DNA of 34,359 bases from Thermoanaerobaculia bacterium (GTDB lineage Bacteria; Acidobacteriota; Thermoanaerobaculia; Thermoanaerobaculales; Sulfomarinibacteraceae). Numbering within the stretch: the stretch's first letter is position 1; each line of letters starts with the position of its first letter. The notes under the pieces are model-generated. The model made no database searches. It was not told the DNA's origin and saw nothing but the letters and a program-made list of their open reading frames with translations. The translations under genes were made by a program, and so were the position numbers. The stretch covers positions 1 to 34,359 of the forward strand of contig JAMOVQ010000115.1 of assembly GCA_027067575.1 (NCBI GenBank), given 5' to 3'. Below are positions 17,001-24,724 of the stretch, in pieces.

Positions 17001-17536
17001 CCCGCCAGATGGTGGACGCCGTCCGGTCGCTGCCGGAGGACCGGGTGGCGATGCTGTACGAGCAGATCGCCTCGGGCCTGTTCACCGGTGCCAGCGACGT
17101 CCGGGGCGCCATCCTCGACCCGGACGGCAGCCCCCGGCTCTCCCTCTCGCTCCACGTGGACGGCGCCTGCGAGACCGGGACGGACGGCACCATGACCTGC
17201 ACCGAGCTCAACCTCGCCAGGCCGCTCTCCGACGCCCTGGCCTCGCTGCCGGAGCGGCGGTTCCCGCTCGTCCTCCAGCTCCCGATCGTGCGCATCCAGG
17301 AGCTGCACCTCGAGCTGCCGGCCGGCTGGACCGTGGACCCCAAGCCCCGGAGACTCGAGGCCGAGTGGGGCACCCTCGACGAGACGCGCACCGTCCGCGA
17401 CGGGACGCTCGACTCGGTGCTTCGCCTGACCATCCCAGCGCAGAAGGTCCCGCCGGAGCGGTACCCGGAGTTCGCCCGGTTCTGCCACGCCGTGGATGGG
17501 CTGATGATGCGGCCCCTCCGGATCGTCCGCCGGTGA
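14021..17536 (+). CDS. Secreted DUF3857/transglutaminase-like paralog lacking the catalytic Cys and His
   Basis: An 1171-aa protein with a clear signal peptide (MRRIAVWMFATVLAAPAVLA, cut before GDW). Its architecture repeats that of the preceding gene: a beta-sandwich-like domain (LAGPFGSFDRLDL onward), TPR-like helices (about residues 300-610), a DUF3857-like domain (from SLHYYHGMTLALT) and a transglutaminase-like fold. The nucleophile motif GDCKDKAALL of the first protein aligns with GRGNRLGILL (860-869), replacing Cys by Gly862; the His motif becomes IFGVPLLRV, with no His. Only the Asp (WIDLAEE, D919) is kept. It is therefore probably a pseudoenzyme or binding partner. The TGATG overlap with the upstream gene implies coupled synthesis. 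rsgA follows after 16 bp. Confidence 0.8.
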   Translation: MRRIAVWMFATVLAAPAVLAGDWTDLLHADAAGRLPEARRIALRIVGDRPDSPEAVAAVGWWLDRHRVLPEPEAILEAAPASPPPGLAFVLGTLAGVLHHVPPPGTLPTAELAGPFGSFDRLDLDRHVWPADDGLPPVGTRWSPSGRPFRLVVRSADGWIAPGSPMLQTGVYLAAWTFGAPSPVDGWLVVELDADADVELDGATIARARPMGTLGPRVLWFRVHLGTGRHRLRVAMASVTVPAVRVRWLSAEGGAPGLETGRDAGTGAPWTSRAHGELPPAEAALGGGDGGREGHEQALLAAALAALRQSPLEERRHLEAALEVRPASRLAHLAMARFFLTRPTGADATVDFRRCREQLGDAGDSVGAMLLERRLDLRQRRGEDADALLDRLLETAPDDPRVMVSALERAIRNRWSREIVESLDRLTAALPGTPTLVDLQLDGLDALDRLGEYRHRLEALAAVEPLHDGLLDRLLDTTALEAALGVVEARRVAGDDPDLDLERVRLLLELGHRAEARRALDAARSRWGDLYRIDQLAIQIAVDGTDRTAARAALDAALTHAPASVDLRTLLWRWGGTPFFERWRTDGLELVEKARSSPPEDADSVLVLDQAVERVFPDGSSLHYYHGMTLALTPQGARQAAVLNLLPGAELLRVRILKKDGRVIVPSDLSAQPGGALSEVKAGDVVEQEYVAAIDRTGGAIRGHMSPYIYRFADSDRAFGLSEYILLHPPDLELELEGNLDGVQRSESKVGDLVATSFRVDQVPPIPLEPFSPPAQELLPWVTYGFGVTWETVGDIVRDRVLALMPGSPELTAWSEPLLAGPASLESRLRRLVASLVETVDRGNALLDPSMPAGVAFSLGRGNRLGILLSVLRENGLDTALVLTRPLAYARTHLKVPGMDIFGVPLLRVRQAGETVWIDLAEETAGVGHIRPEFQGSDGLVLPMTDPSAPSGYLETLPRFPNPELAERLRLQGRIAADGSADLVVEINLRGQRARQMVDAVRSLPEDRVAMLYEQIASGLFTGASDVRGAILDPDGSPRLSLSLHVDGACETGTDGTMTCTELNLARPLSDALASLPERRFPLVLQLPIVRIQELHLELPAGWTVDPKPRRLEAEWGTLDETRTVRDGTLDSVLRLTIPAQKVPPERYPEFARFCHAVDGLMMRPLRIVRR

Positions 17537-17552
17537 ACGGCGGGACACTTCG

Positions 17553-18473
17553 GTGCGAATGACGGGGACGCAGGAGGGGACGGTGATCGCCATGCACGGG
17601 CCGCTGGTCCGTGTCCAGGCGGGCGACGGGGTCGTGGTGGCCGCCGCCCGGCGGCGACTGGAATGGGAGGGTGGGCGCCCCGAGGCGGCGCGGCTCGTCG
17701 TGGGCGACCGGGTCGTCCTTGGAACCAGCGGTGGAGAACCGGTCATCGAGCGGGTCCGGCCGCGGCGGAACGCGCTGGTCCGGCGGGCCCCATCGTCCAG
17801 CCGGCCCCAGGTGCTCGCGGCGAACGTCGACCAGGCGCTGATCGTCACCGCCGCCCGGCGGCCCGCGCCGAACCGGCGGCTGCTCGACCGGTTCCTCGTG
17901 GCGTGCCACCACGCCGGGATCGAACCCGTCATCGCGATCAACAAGGCGGACCAGGGGCTCGATCTCGTGCGGGGGTGGATCGGCCTGTACGAGGCGCTGG
18001 AGTACCCCGTGCTCGTGGTCTCGGCCAGAACCGGACGGGACCTCGGGGCGGTCAAGCGGCGCCTTGCCGGCCGGACGACGCTGTTCTGCGGCCCGTCGGG
18101 CGCGGGGAAGTCCTCGCTGCTCAACGCGATCCAGCCGGGCCTGAAGCTTCGGGTCGGTGCGGTCTCCGAGGCGACGGGGAAGGGGCGGCACACGACCACC
18201 AGGGCGGAGCTCCTCCCGCTCGAGCTCGGGGGGTTCGTGGTGGACACCCCGGGCCTGAAGGAGTTCGGCCTGTGGAACCTGACGCGCTCCGAGCTCGTGG
18301 CGGCGTTTCCCGACATCGCCGCGCACGCCTTCGGGTGCCGGTTCCAGGACTGCACCCACCTCCACGAGCCGGACTGCGCCGTTCGCGAGGCGGTGGAGGC
18401 GGGGGACATCGACCAGGAGCGGTACCGCAGCTATGCCACCCTGCTCGAGGAGATCGTCTCCGGCGGCCGGTGA
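17553..18473 (+). CDS. rsgA: Small ribosomal subunit biogenesis GTPase RsgA
   Basis: RsgA is a circularly permuted GTPase that tests and releases factors on the maturing 30S subunit. The 306-aa protein shows an N-terminal OB-like domain, the permuted order of G motifs (G4 NKAD at 130-133, G1 GPSGAGKSS at 180-188, switch TTTR near 214-217, G3 DTPG at 231-234), and the C-terminal zinc knuckle with C262, C267, H269 and C275. The start used is GTG at 17553; ATG at 17559 is possible. It lies 16 bp below the second DUF3857 gene and may be co-transcribed with it, although no functional link is known. Its stop lies four bp from that of the convergent M20 gene. Confidence 0.95.
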   Translation: MRMTGTQEGTVIAMHGPLVRVQAGDGVVVAAARRRLEWEGGRPEAARLVVGDRVVLGTSGGEPVIERVRPRRNALVRRAPSSSRPQVLAANVDQALIVTAARRPAPNRRLLDRFLVACHHAGIEPVIAINKADQGLDLVRGWIGLYEALEYPVLVVSARTGRDLGAVKRRLAGRTTLFCGPSGAGKSSLLNAIQPGLKLRVGAVSEATGKGRHTTTRAELLPLELGGFVVDTPGLKEFGLWNLTRSELVAAFPDIAAHAFGCRFQDCTHLHEPDCAVREAVEAGDIDQERYRSYATLLEEIVSGGR

Positions 18474-18477
18474 GACG

Positions 18478-19713
18478 TCACCTGGGGCCGAGCCCAGCGT
18501 ACACGACGGGGAACAGGGCGTAGAACGCCATCGCCGGCGCCAGCTGGGCGAGGGCGACCTGGTCGAGGTTCGTGTGGGAGTGGATCTCGTCCGCCGGCCC
18601 GAACCCCACGGTGGGGATGCCGAACAGCCCCGCGGTGGTGCACCCCGTCGAGGAGAAGTCGGAACGGTGGAACTCCGGCTCGCGGCCGAGGACCCGGCGC
18701 GCCGCCTCCACAGCCGCCCGGACGGCGGGGTCCCCGCCCGGCGTCTCCCACGCCGGGAAAAACATGTCCGTCGGGTACTCCAGCCCGCGCCACGAGGCGT
18801 TCCCATACTGGAGGAGCCGGACATCTGCGCCCGCCGCGGCGGCCTCGGGCAGCTCCGCCAGCTCCGTCAGGACGGCCTCCCGCTCCTCGCCCACCGCCAC
18901 GCGCCGGTCGAGGTGGATCACGCACCGGTCGGGTACGGCGGTCATGGCGGGCGACTCGCTCCGGATCTCCGTCACCGTCACCGATCCTGGGCCCGGGGCC
19001 CGGTCCTCCCCGGCGAGCCGCCGGTGGAGCCTGGCGACCCCCTGGACGATGGGGGCCATGGCGTAGACGGCGTTCTCGCCACGGTCGGGGTGGGCGCCGT
19101 GGGTCGAGACACCGGTGGTCTCGACCTCGAGCTCCATCCGTCCCCGCTGGCCGTGGCAGATCCGGAGGCGGGACGGCATGGCGATCACCACGGCCTCGGG
19201 CCGGAGCCCCTCCTCGCGGACGAGGTACTGCCAGGAGAGCCCCACGCACTCCTCGCCGAGGACCGTGGCCGTCAGCCAGAGCGTCAGCTCCTCCGGGATG
19301 CCATGCTCCCGGAGCATGGCCAGGCCGTGGACGAGGGCGGCCAGGCCGGCCTTCTGGTCCGAGGCGCCGCGGCCGTACAGCACGCCGTCCTGGATCACGC
19401 CGCGGAACGGGTCGAACTGCCACGCCGTCGGGTCGGTGATCCCCACCGTGTCGATGTGCGCGTCGAACGCCAGCACCCGGGGGCCCGATCCGAGCCGGCC
19501 GAGCACGTTGCCCATGGCGTCGATCCGGACCTCGTCGAAGCCGAGCTCCTCCATCTCCCGCACCACCCGCTCACACGCGAGCCGTTCGCCCCGCGACGGG
19601 GACGGGATCGAGATCAGATCCTTCAGGAAGGCGACGCACCCGGCCTCCCGCCCGCGGGCGAGCTCCGGAAACGCGGCCGAGATCCCATCCTTCGTTGTCC
19701 GTTTCCGACCCAT
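18478..19713 (-). CDS. M20-family metallohydrolase, YgeY-like
   Basis: The 411-aa protein aligns along its length with YgeY, the M20 hydrolase linked to selenium/purine metabolism clusters, for example VLAFDAHIDTVG, YGRGASDQKAG, EECVGLSWQY, GQRGRMELEV and VGFGPADE. Expected metal ligands H86, D119 and E154/E155 are present, as is a C-terminal His (HSHTN). The fourth position, normally Glu in a T-E-P motif, reads A-M179-P, so one metal ligand appears lost. The start is ATG at 19713 because GGGAG lies six nt before it; a TTG at 19719 is too close. There is no in-frame TGA and no selenium gene nearby, so the selenium role should not be assumed. It could act on dipeptides or acylated amino acids. 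Confidence 0.85.
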   Translation of the reverse strand: MGRKRTTKDGISAAFPELARGREAGCVAFLKDLISIPSPSRGERLACERVVREMEELGFDEVRIDAMGNVLGRLGSGPRVLAFDAHIDTVGITDPTAWQFDPFRGVIQDGVLYGRGASDQKAGLAALVHGLAMLREHGIPEELTLWLTATVLGEECVGLSWQYLVREEGLRPEAVVIAMPSRLRICHGQRGRMELEVETTGVSTHGAHPDRGENAVYAMAPIVQGVARLHRRLAGEDRAPGPGSVTVTEIRSESPAMTAVPDRCVIHLDRRVAVGEEREAVLTELAELPEAAAAGADVRLLQYGNASWRGLEYPTDMFFPAWETPGGDPAVRAAVEAARRVLGREPEFHRSDFSSTGCTTAGLFGIPTVGFGPADEIHSHTNLDQVALAQLAPAMAFYALFPVVYAGLGPR

Positions 19714-19719
19714 CGGCAA

Positions 19720-19911
19720 CTCCCATGAGAATCATTTCACAAACCGTAGTCTCCCGCAATACGGCCTCCGGAGAGGTCTTCCCTGCGACCTGGCGGGAGG
19801 TGGTGGTGCTCGGGCGATGAGGTCTGGAGGGTTGTGTGTGGTCTCGACGCGGCGGTAGCGTCCGTGAAAACACGAAAAGGGGACAGTGTTGGGCTTCCGT
19901 CAGCCGTGGCC
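19720..19911. other. Non-coding gap with a lone GGGGACAG repeat head
   Basis: No gene is seen between the M20 gene start and the family 2 repeat. At 19879-19888 AAAAGGGGACAGTG repeats the unit heads of the array at 407-945, best matching those at 785 and 936 (GGGACATTGTTG and GGGGACGGTGTT). Just before it is a small inverted repeat, CGTG-AAAA-CACG (about 19863-19874). This looks like an isolated REP-like fragment. The M20 gene promoter must also lie here, but no clear hexamer pair was found. Confidence 0.5.
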
Positions 19912-20039
19912 AACCGGCGGCCGGCCCCCGCGCTGCGCGCGGGCTGCGCGCCTCGCCCGTGCGCTCCGGTGGGAGCGAGCTCCCCCCGGTTCGCCCGTTC
20001 GATGCGCTGGCGCCGCCTGCGGCGTCGCTGCCGGCCGCC
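19912..20039 (+). repeat. Dispersed multi-hairpin repeat family 2, copy A
   Basis: This 128-bp element matches the reverse complement of 28711-28838 without gaps, with 12 differences by my count. Four inverted repeats are visible: CCGG-CGG-CCGG at 19914-19924, CCCGCGC-TGC-GCGCGGG at 19927-19943, GGGAGC-GA-GCTCCC at 19971-19984, and CGCCGC-CT-GCGGCG at 20011-20024. All differences between copies fall in loops or spacers. It lies just upstream of metG. Confidence 0.85.
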
Positions 20040-20084
20040 GGTTCACCCCCCGGCGCACGGGCGGCGCCCGGCGCGGTGCGGTGG

Positions 20085-20106
20085 TATCCTTCCCGTCCCG
20101 AGGAGG
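20085..20106 (+). promoter_or_regulatory. metG -10-like hexamer and strong Shine-Dalgarno
   Basis: TATCCT (20085-20090) is followed by AGGAGG (20101-20106), seven nt before the GTG at 20114. Unlike most operon heads here, metG would have a short leader with a full ribosome binding site, which fixes the GTG start. No S-box or other riboswitch fits in this leader. Confidence 0.6.
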
Positions 20107-20113
20107 TGCGGGC

Positions 20114-22036
20114 GTGAGCGACACGTTCTCCATTACGACGCCGATCTACTACGTCAACGACCTGCCGCACATCGGCCACATCTACACGACGGTGATGGCC
20201 GACATCTTCGCCCGGTACCACCGGATGGCCGGCCGGAGGGTCCGCTTCCTGACGGGGACCGACGAGCACGGGCAGAAGATCGAGCGGGCCGCCGCGGCGC
20301 AGGGGATCGAGCCCATCGCCCTGGCCGACCGGGTCGTGGAGCGGTACCACGAGCTCTGGAAGGAGTTGGGGATCTCCCACGACGACTTCATCCGGACCAC
20401 CGAGCCTCGCCACCACCGGGCCGTCCACGAGATGATCCGGCGGATGCAGGCGAGCGGCGACCTCTACCAGGGCTCGTACACCGGCTGGTACTGCGCCGGG
20501 TGCGAGGCGTTCTACCCCGAGACGCAGCTCGTGGACGGGAAGTGCCCGGACCAGGGCCACCCCGTGGAGCGGCTCTCCGAGCCGAGCTGGTTCTTCCGGC
20601 TCTCGGCGTACCAGGACCGGCTGCTGGAGTGGTACCGCGAGAACCCGGACTGCATCCGGCCCCGAAGCCGGTACAACGAGGTGGTCCGGTTCGTCGAGGG
20701 GGGCCTCAACGACCTGTCGGTCTCCCGGACCTCGGTGCGGTGGGGCGTCCCCTGGCCGGGCGACCCGGACCACGTGGTGTACGTCTGGCTCGACGCCCTG
20801 ACGAACTACGTCTCGGCGCTGGGGTTCGGCTCGGAGGACGACGGCCTCTTCCGGGAGTTCTGGCCCGCGGACCTCCACCTGGTGGGCAAGGACATCCTCC
20901 GGTTCCACTGCGTCTACTGGCCGGCGTTCCTGATGTCGGCCGGGCTGCCGCTGCCGCGGACGGTGTTCGGGCACGGCTGGTGGAAGACGGGCGAATCGAA
21001 GATGTCCAAGTCGCTGGGGAACGTGGTCCGGCCCGACGCCCACATCCGGCGGTTCGGTCCCGACGCCGTGCGCTACTTCCTCGCCCGGGAGATGACGTTC
21101 GGCGCCGACGCCTCGTTCTCCAACGAGGCGTTCGTCGAACGGTACAACGCGGACCTGGCCAACCACCTGGGCAACGCGGCCTCCCGGACGCTCTCCATGA
21201 TCGGCCGGTTCCTCGGGGGCACCATGCCCGCCGCCGGGAGCGAGGGCGTCCTCCCGGAACGAGCCGCGGAGACCGTGGCGGTTTACCGCGAGCGGATGGA
21301 GGCGCTGGAGCCCAACCGGGCGCTGGAGGCGGTGTGGGCGTTCCTGGCGGACCTCAACGGGTTCATCCAGGAGCGGCAGCCATGGGCCATCGCGAAGGGC
21401 GGGGAGACGGCCCGGCCCGAGCTCGAGGCGGTGCTTGGCACGGCCGCGGAGAGCCTGCGGATCACCTCGATCCTGATCGAGCCGTTCATGCCGCGGATCG
21501 CGGCCGCCCTCCACGAGGCGATGGGCTCCCCATCCACGCCCCGCGACCTGGACGGCGGCGCACGGTGGGGCCTCCTGGCCGGCGGCGCCACCATCGGGAA
21601 GCCGAAGCCGTTGTTCCCCAGGGTCGACCTCGAGGAGTTCGTCAAGGAGCTGGAGATGGAGCAGCAGAAGGACAGCAAGACGCCGGAGAAGAAGGACGAA
21701 CGGCAGGAACGGACGATCACCATCGACGAGCTGGCGAAGGTGGAGCTGAAGGTCGGTGTAGTGCTCGAGGCGGAGCGGATCCCGAAGTCGAAGAAGCTGC
21801 TGAGGCTCCGGGTCGACCTCGGCGAGGAGGAGCCGCGCCAGATCGTCGCGGGGATGGCGGACTCCTACGAGCCCGAGGCCATGGTGGGCCGGCGCGTTGT
21901 GGTGGTGGCCAACCTCAAGCCCGCGAAGCTCATGGGGGTCGAGTCCCAGGGGATGATCCTGGCCGCCGATATCGGGGGGAGGGCGTTCCTCCTCTCGCCC
22001 GACGGCGAGGTTCCGCCCGGCACGACGGTCCGGTAG
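20114..22036 (+). CDS. metG: Methionyl-tRNA synthetase
   Basis: MetRS charges tRNA-Met for initiation and elongation. The 640-aa protein shows the HIGH motif at residues 19-22, KMSKS at 296-300, the connective-peptide zinc site starting YCAGCEAFYPETQLVDGKC (the fourth Cys seen in many relatives is replaced, KCPDQGH), an anticodon-binding helical domain, a charged linker (EMEQQKDSKTPEKKDERQER) and a C-terminal EMAP-like tRNA-binding OB domain from about residue 535 (ITIDELAKVELKVG ... LMGVESQGMILAA). The C-terminal domain is fused, as in the dimeric long form. The GTG start is set by AGGAGG seven nt upstream. A family 2 repeat lies 74 bp upstream. Confidence 0.97.
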   Translation: MSDTFSITTPIYYVNDLPHIGHIYTTVMADIFARYHRMAGRRVRFLTGTDEHGQKIERAAAAQGIEPIALADRVVERYHELWKELGISHDDFIRTTEPRHHRAVHEMIRRMQASGDLYQGSYTGWYCAGCEAFYPETQLVDGKCPDQGHPVERLSEPSWFFRLSAYQDRLLEWYRENPDCIRPRSRYNEVVRFVEGGLNDLSVSRTSVRWGVPWPGDPDHVVYVWLDALTNYVSALGFGSEDDGLFREFWPADLHLVGKDILRFHCVYWPAFLMSAGLPLPRTVFGHGWWKTGESKMSKSLGNVVRPDAHIRRFGPDAVRYFLAREMTFGADASFSNEAFVERYNADLANHLGNAASRTLSMIGRFLGGTMPAAGSEGVLPERAAETVAVYRERMEALEPNRALEAVWAFLADLNGFIQERQPWAIAKGGETARPELEAVLGTAAESLRITSILIEPFMPRIAAALHEAMGSPSTPRDLDGGARWGLLAGGATIGKPKPLFPRVDLEEFVKELEMEQQKDSKTPEKKDERQERTITIDELAKVELKVGVVLEAERIPKSKKLLRLRVDLGEEEPRQIVAGMADSYEPEAMVGRRVVVVANLKPAKLMGVESQGMILAADIGGRAFLLSPDGEVPPGTTVR

Positions 22037-22102
22037 GGGATCGCCCCCCGGCGGCGGGCCGGAATACGACCCGGGCCTTCCATGTTGCTCCGGCACGGAA
22101 GT

Positions 22103-22120
22103 TCCGGCATCATTGCCGGA
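22103..22120 (+). other. Perfect hairpin between metG and the protease gene
   Basis: TCCGGCA-TCAT-TGCCGGA forms a 7-bp stem with a four-base loop. No T-tract follows, so it is not a standard intrinsic terminator. It lies 67 bp after the metG stop and 11 bp before the protease Shine-Dalgarno (GGAGG, 22131-22135), so it could be a weak terminator or a 5' leader element. Confidence 0.4.
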
Positions 22121-22141
22121 CCAGACGTGTGGAGGTTCCCG

Positions 22142-24712
22142 ATGTCCGAGAGTCGTCCCGCCGTTCCCGGTGTCATCCTGTCCATCCTCGCCGCCGCAAT
22201 CCTGGCGGCCGGTCCATCGCACGCCGCAGAGGCCAAACCGGCGCCCGGCCGGCCCGAGGCCGTGATCGGCCACGGGGAGCCCTTGGTCATCGTCCCGGAC
22301 CTCTCCGAGGCGGTCGAGGTCGGGAACGAGCGGATCTGGAGCCGCGTGGTCACGGTGAAGGGCGCCTCGTTCCTCAAGCTCCACCTCGTCGGTGTGGACC
22401 TCGCTCCGGGGGACCGCCTCGACGTCCTCTCGCCGAGCGGCCGGCTCGTGGACCGGATCGAGGGGCGCGGCCCCCGGGACCGCGGGACGTTCTGGACGCT
22501 GTCGGTGTTCGACGAGACGCTCGTCCTCGAGCTCCACACCACCCGCCGGTACCCCGACCGGCCGCCGTTCCGGGTGGACATGGCGCTCGTGGGCGATCCG
22601 GAGGCCCTCGAGGTGATGACGGGCGGCCGGTCGATCTGCGACCCGCCGGACTTCCAGGACGCGATCTGCTTCCAGAACGATGCCGGCAAGTGGCACAACG
22701 TCATGGCCTCCGTGGGCGTCATGACCGCCGGCGGCGACCCGGTCTCGGGACTGTGGTGCTCCGGAGCCAACGTCTCGCCGCTCAACTACGTCATGACGAA
22801 CCAGCACTGTATCGAGGACCAGGCCAAGTGTGAGAACTCCGAGTTCGTGTTCAACCACTACCGGACGGTTTGCGGCGACTCGAGCTCGGCGCTGAGCGAG
22901 CCCGTCTCGTTCCGGTGCGACCAGCTCGTGGCCGTCCAGCCGTTCGACGACTGCGAGCCCACCACTGCGACGCTGGACTTCGCCCTGAGCTCCGTGATCG
23001 GGGACCCGACATCGCAGTTCGGATACGTGGAGCCCGACCCGGCGGCCCTGACCTCGGGTGAGGCGATCTACATCGTCCAGCACCCCAGCGGCAGGCCCCA
23101 CGAGATCACCGAGGGCGACGGCGCCAACGTCGTGGTGGACGGCCACACGCTCCGGTACTACGACACCCTGGACACGGAGCCCGGCAGTTCCGGCTCACCG
23201 ATTTTCCGCACCGCCGACAACCGGATGGTCGGCCTGCACCACTGCGGGGGCTGCGACACGGCCGGCACGGGCAACCGCGGGATGCTGATGGCGGACATCT
23301 ACCCGGAGATCGAGCAGTACCTGTGCACGGCCGACCTGTCGCTCCGTGCCTCGTCGTGGAGCGACCTCCAGGAGGTCGAGGGGAACGGCGACGCGGTGAT
23401 GGACCCCGGCGAGACGTGGAGCTTCCTGCCCGCGGTCCGAAACGCCGCCTGCTCCCAGGATGCGACGGCCGTCGCCGCCGACATCGTCCTCTCCACGGCC
23501 AGCGCCGGGAACGCGACGATCGGCGGCACCCCCGTTCAGTTCGGCGACGTCCCGGCCTCCTCGGGCGCCCCGGCCGCGGCCCCGGTCACCGTCGCCATCG
23601 CCGCGGACTTCCCCTGCGAGGGCGAGCTCGTCCTCGACCTGGAGAACCTGACCGCGTCGAACGGCGGCCCGTTCGACGACGTGCCCGGCTACTTCCGGCA
23701 CGCCGTGGGCGAGGTGGTCCACACCACGCTGCTGTTCGAGGACTTCTCGGGCGGGATCCCGTCGGACTGGACGGTGGTGGACGGCGGCACCCAGCCCGAC
23801 CCGCCGACCCAGCCCACAACGTGGACCACCGACGCGACGGACAACTCGGGCAGCGTCGGCCTGACGGCCCCGTTCGCCATCGCCGACTCCGACGGCCTCG
23901 GCAGCGGCTACACCATGGACGAGCAGCTGATCACCCCGGAGGTCGACTGCACCGGCTACCAGACGGTGGAGCTCCAGTTCGCCCACGTCTTCAAGTACTA
24001 CTCGGGAGGCGGCGCGGAGGTCGGTGACGTGGACGTGCGCTCGTCGGCGACCGGCGGCGCCTGGGTGAACGTGGTCTCGTACTCCGGTGCGAGCGCCAGC
24101 GGCACGGTGCGGCTGGACATCACCGCCCAGGCCGCCGGCCAGACCGACGTCCAGGTGCGGTTCCACTACCACGACGCCTCGTACGACTGGTACTGGGCCG
24201 TGGACGACATCGAGGTCCTCGGCGACAACGGCGCCGTCTGCAACCCGTGGAACCCGGCGCCGGCGGCGGCGATCGACGGCCCCGTCCGCGTCTGCGCGGG
24301 AACGCCCGTGACGTTCACCGACGCCTCCACGGGCGCCACGTCGTGGGCGTGGGACTTCGACGGGGACGGCACCGTAGACTCGACGGACCAGAACCCGCCG
24401 GCTCACACCTACACCACGCCGGGAACCTACACCTGCCGGCTGACGGCCTCCAACGGCCACGGCTCCGACACCGCCGAGATCACCGTGACCGTCATCGGGG
24501 CGACCAGCGCCGTGGCGGGCGACGCCGACGGCGACGGCGCGTTCGACGCCCGGGACCTGGCGGCCGCCATCGCCGAGCTCGCGGACGGCGACGGCCAGGC
24601 GACGGCGGACCGGTGCGGCGACTTCGCCACCACCGACCGGGTCGATGCCGACGGCGATGGGACGATCGAGGTGGAGGACCTCACGGGACTCCTGCCCGGG
24701 CTGTTCGGCTGA
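22142..24712 (+). CDS. Secreted trypsin-like serine protease with PKD domain and dockerin-like tail
   Basis: An 856-aa exported endopeptidase. A signal peptide (residues about 8-28, ending SHAAEA) precedes an N-terminal beta domain, then a lysyl-endopeptidase-like S1 domain with His222 (MTNQHCIED), Asp279 (TLDFALSSV) and Ser352 (EPGSSGSPIF), plus many cysteines that suggest disulfides. A CARDB-like region (about 400-520), a jelly-roll or adhesin-like domain (about 535-700) and a PKD domain (about 705-785, WAWDFDGDGTVDS) follow. The last 65 residues carry two acidic DxDxDG loops (DADGDGAFDARDL and DADGDGTIEVEDL) like dockerin/EF-hand repeats. GGAGG six nt upstream fixes the ATG. Likely a cell-surface or extracellular enzyme for protein degradation. 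Confidence 0.88.
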   Translation: MSESRPAVPGVILSILAAAILAAGPSHAAEAKPAPGRPEAVIGHGEPLVIVPDLSEAVEVGNERIWSRVVTVKGASFLKLHLVGVDLAPGDRLDVLSPSGRLVDRIEGRGPRDRGTFWTLSVFDETLVLELHTTRRYPDRPPFRVDMALVGDPEALEVMTGGRSICDPPDFQDAICFQNDAGKWHNVMASVGVMTAGGDPVSGLWCSGANVSPLNYVMTNQHCIEDQAKCENSEFVFNHYRTVCGDSSSALSEPVSFRCDQLVAVQPFDDCEPTTATLDFALSSVIGDPTSQFGYVEPDPAALTSGEAIYIVQHPSGRPHEITEGDGANVVVDGHTLRYYDTLDTEPGSSGSPIFRTADNRMVGLHHCGGCDTAGTGNRGMLMADIYPEIEQYLCTADLSLRASSWSDLQEVEGNGDAVMDPGETWSFLPAVRNAACSQDATAVAADIVLSTASAGNATIGGTPVQFGDVPASSGAPAAAPVTVAIAADFPCEGELVLDLENLTASNGGPFDDVPGYFRHAVGEVVHTTLLFEDFSGGIPSDWTVVDGGTQPDPPTQPTTWTTDATDNSGSVGLTAPFAIADSDGLGSGYTMDEQLITPEVDCTGYQTVELQFAHVFKYYSGGGAEVGDVDVRSSATGGAWVNVVSYSGASASGTVRLDITAQAAGQTDVQVRFHYHDASYDWYWAVDDIEVLGDNGAVCNPWNPAPAAAIDGPVRVCAGTPVTFTDASTGATSWAWDFDGDGTVDSTDQNPPAHTYTTPGTYTCRLTASNGHGSDTAEITVTVIGATSAVAGDADGDGAFDARDLAAAIAELADGDGQATADRCGDFATTDRVDADGDGTIEVEDLTGLLPGLFG

Positions 24713-24724
24713 TCCCGGAACCGC

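Noticed and set aside
13265-18409. Even longer minus-strand open frame
   Set aside because: It spans two real genes and rsgA on the other strand, has no recognisable domain, and shows the same GC-driven composition.
18478-19713. Selenocysteine or selenium link for the YgeY-like gene
   Set aside because: There is no in-frame TGA and no selenium or purine-catabolism gene in the window; the name reflects similarity only.
20040-20113. S-adenosylmethionine riboswitch before metG
   Set aside because: The predicted leader is too short and no S-box-like pairing is visible.
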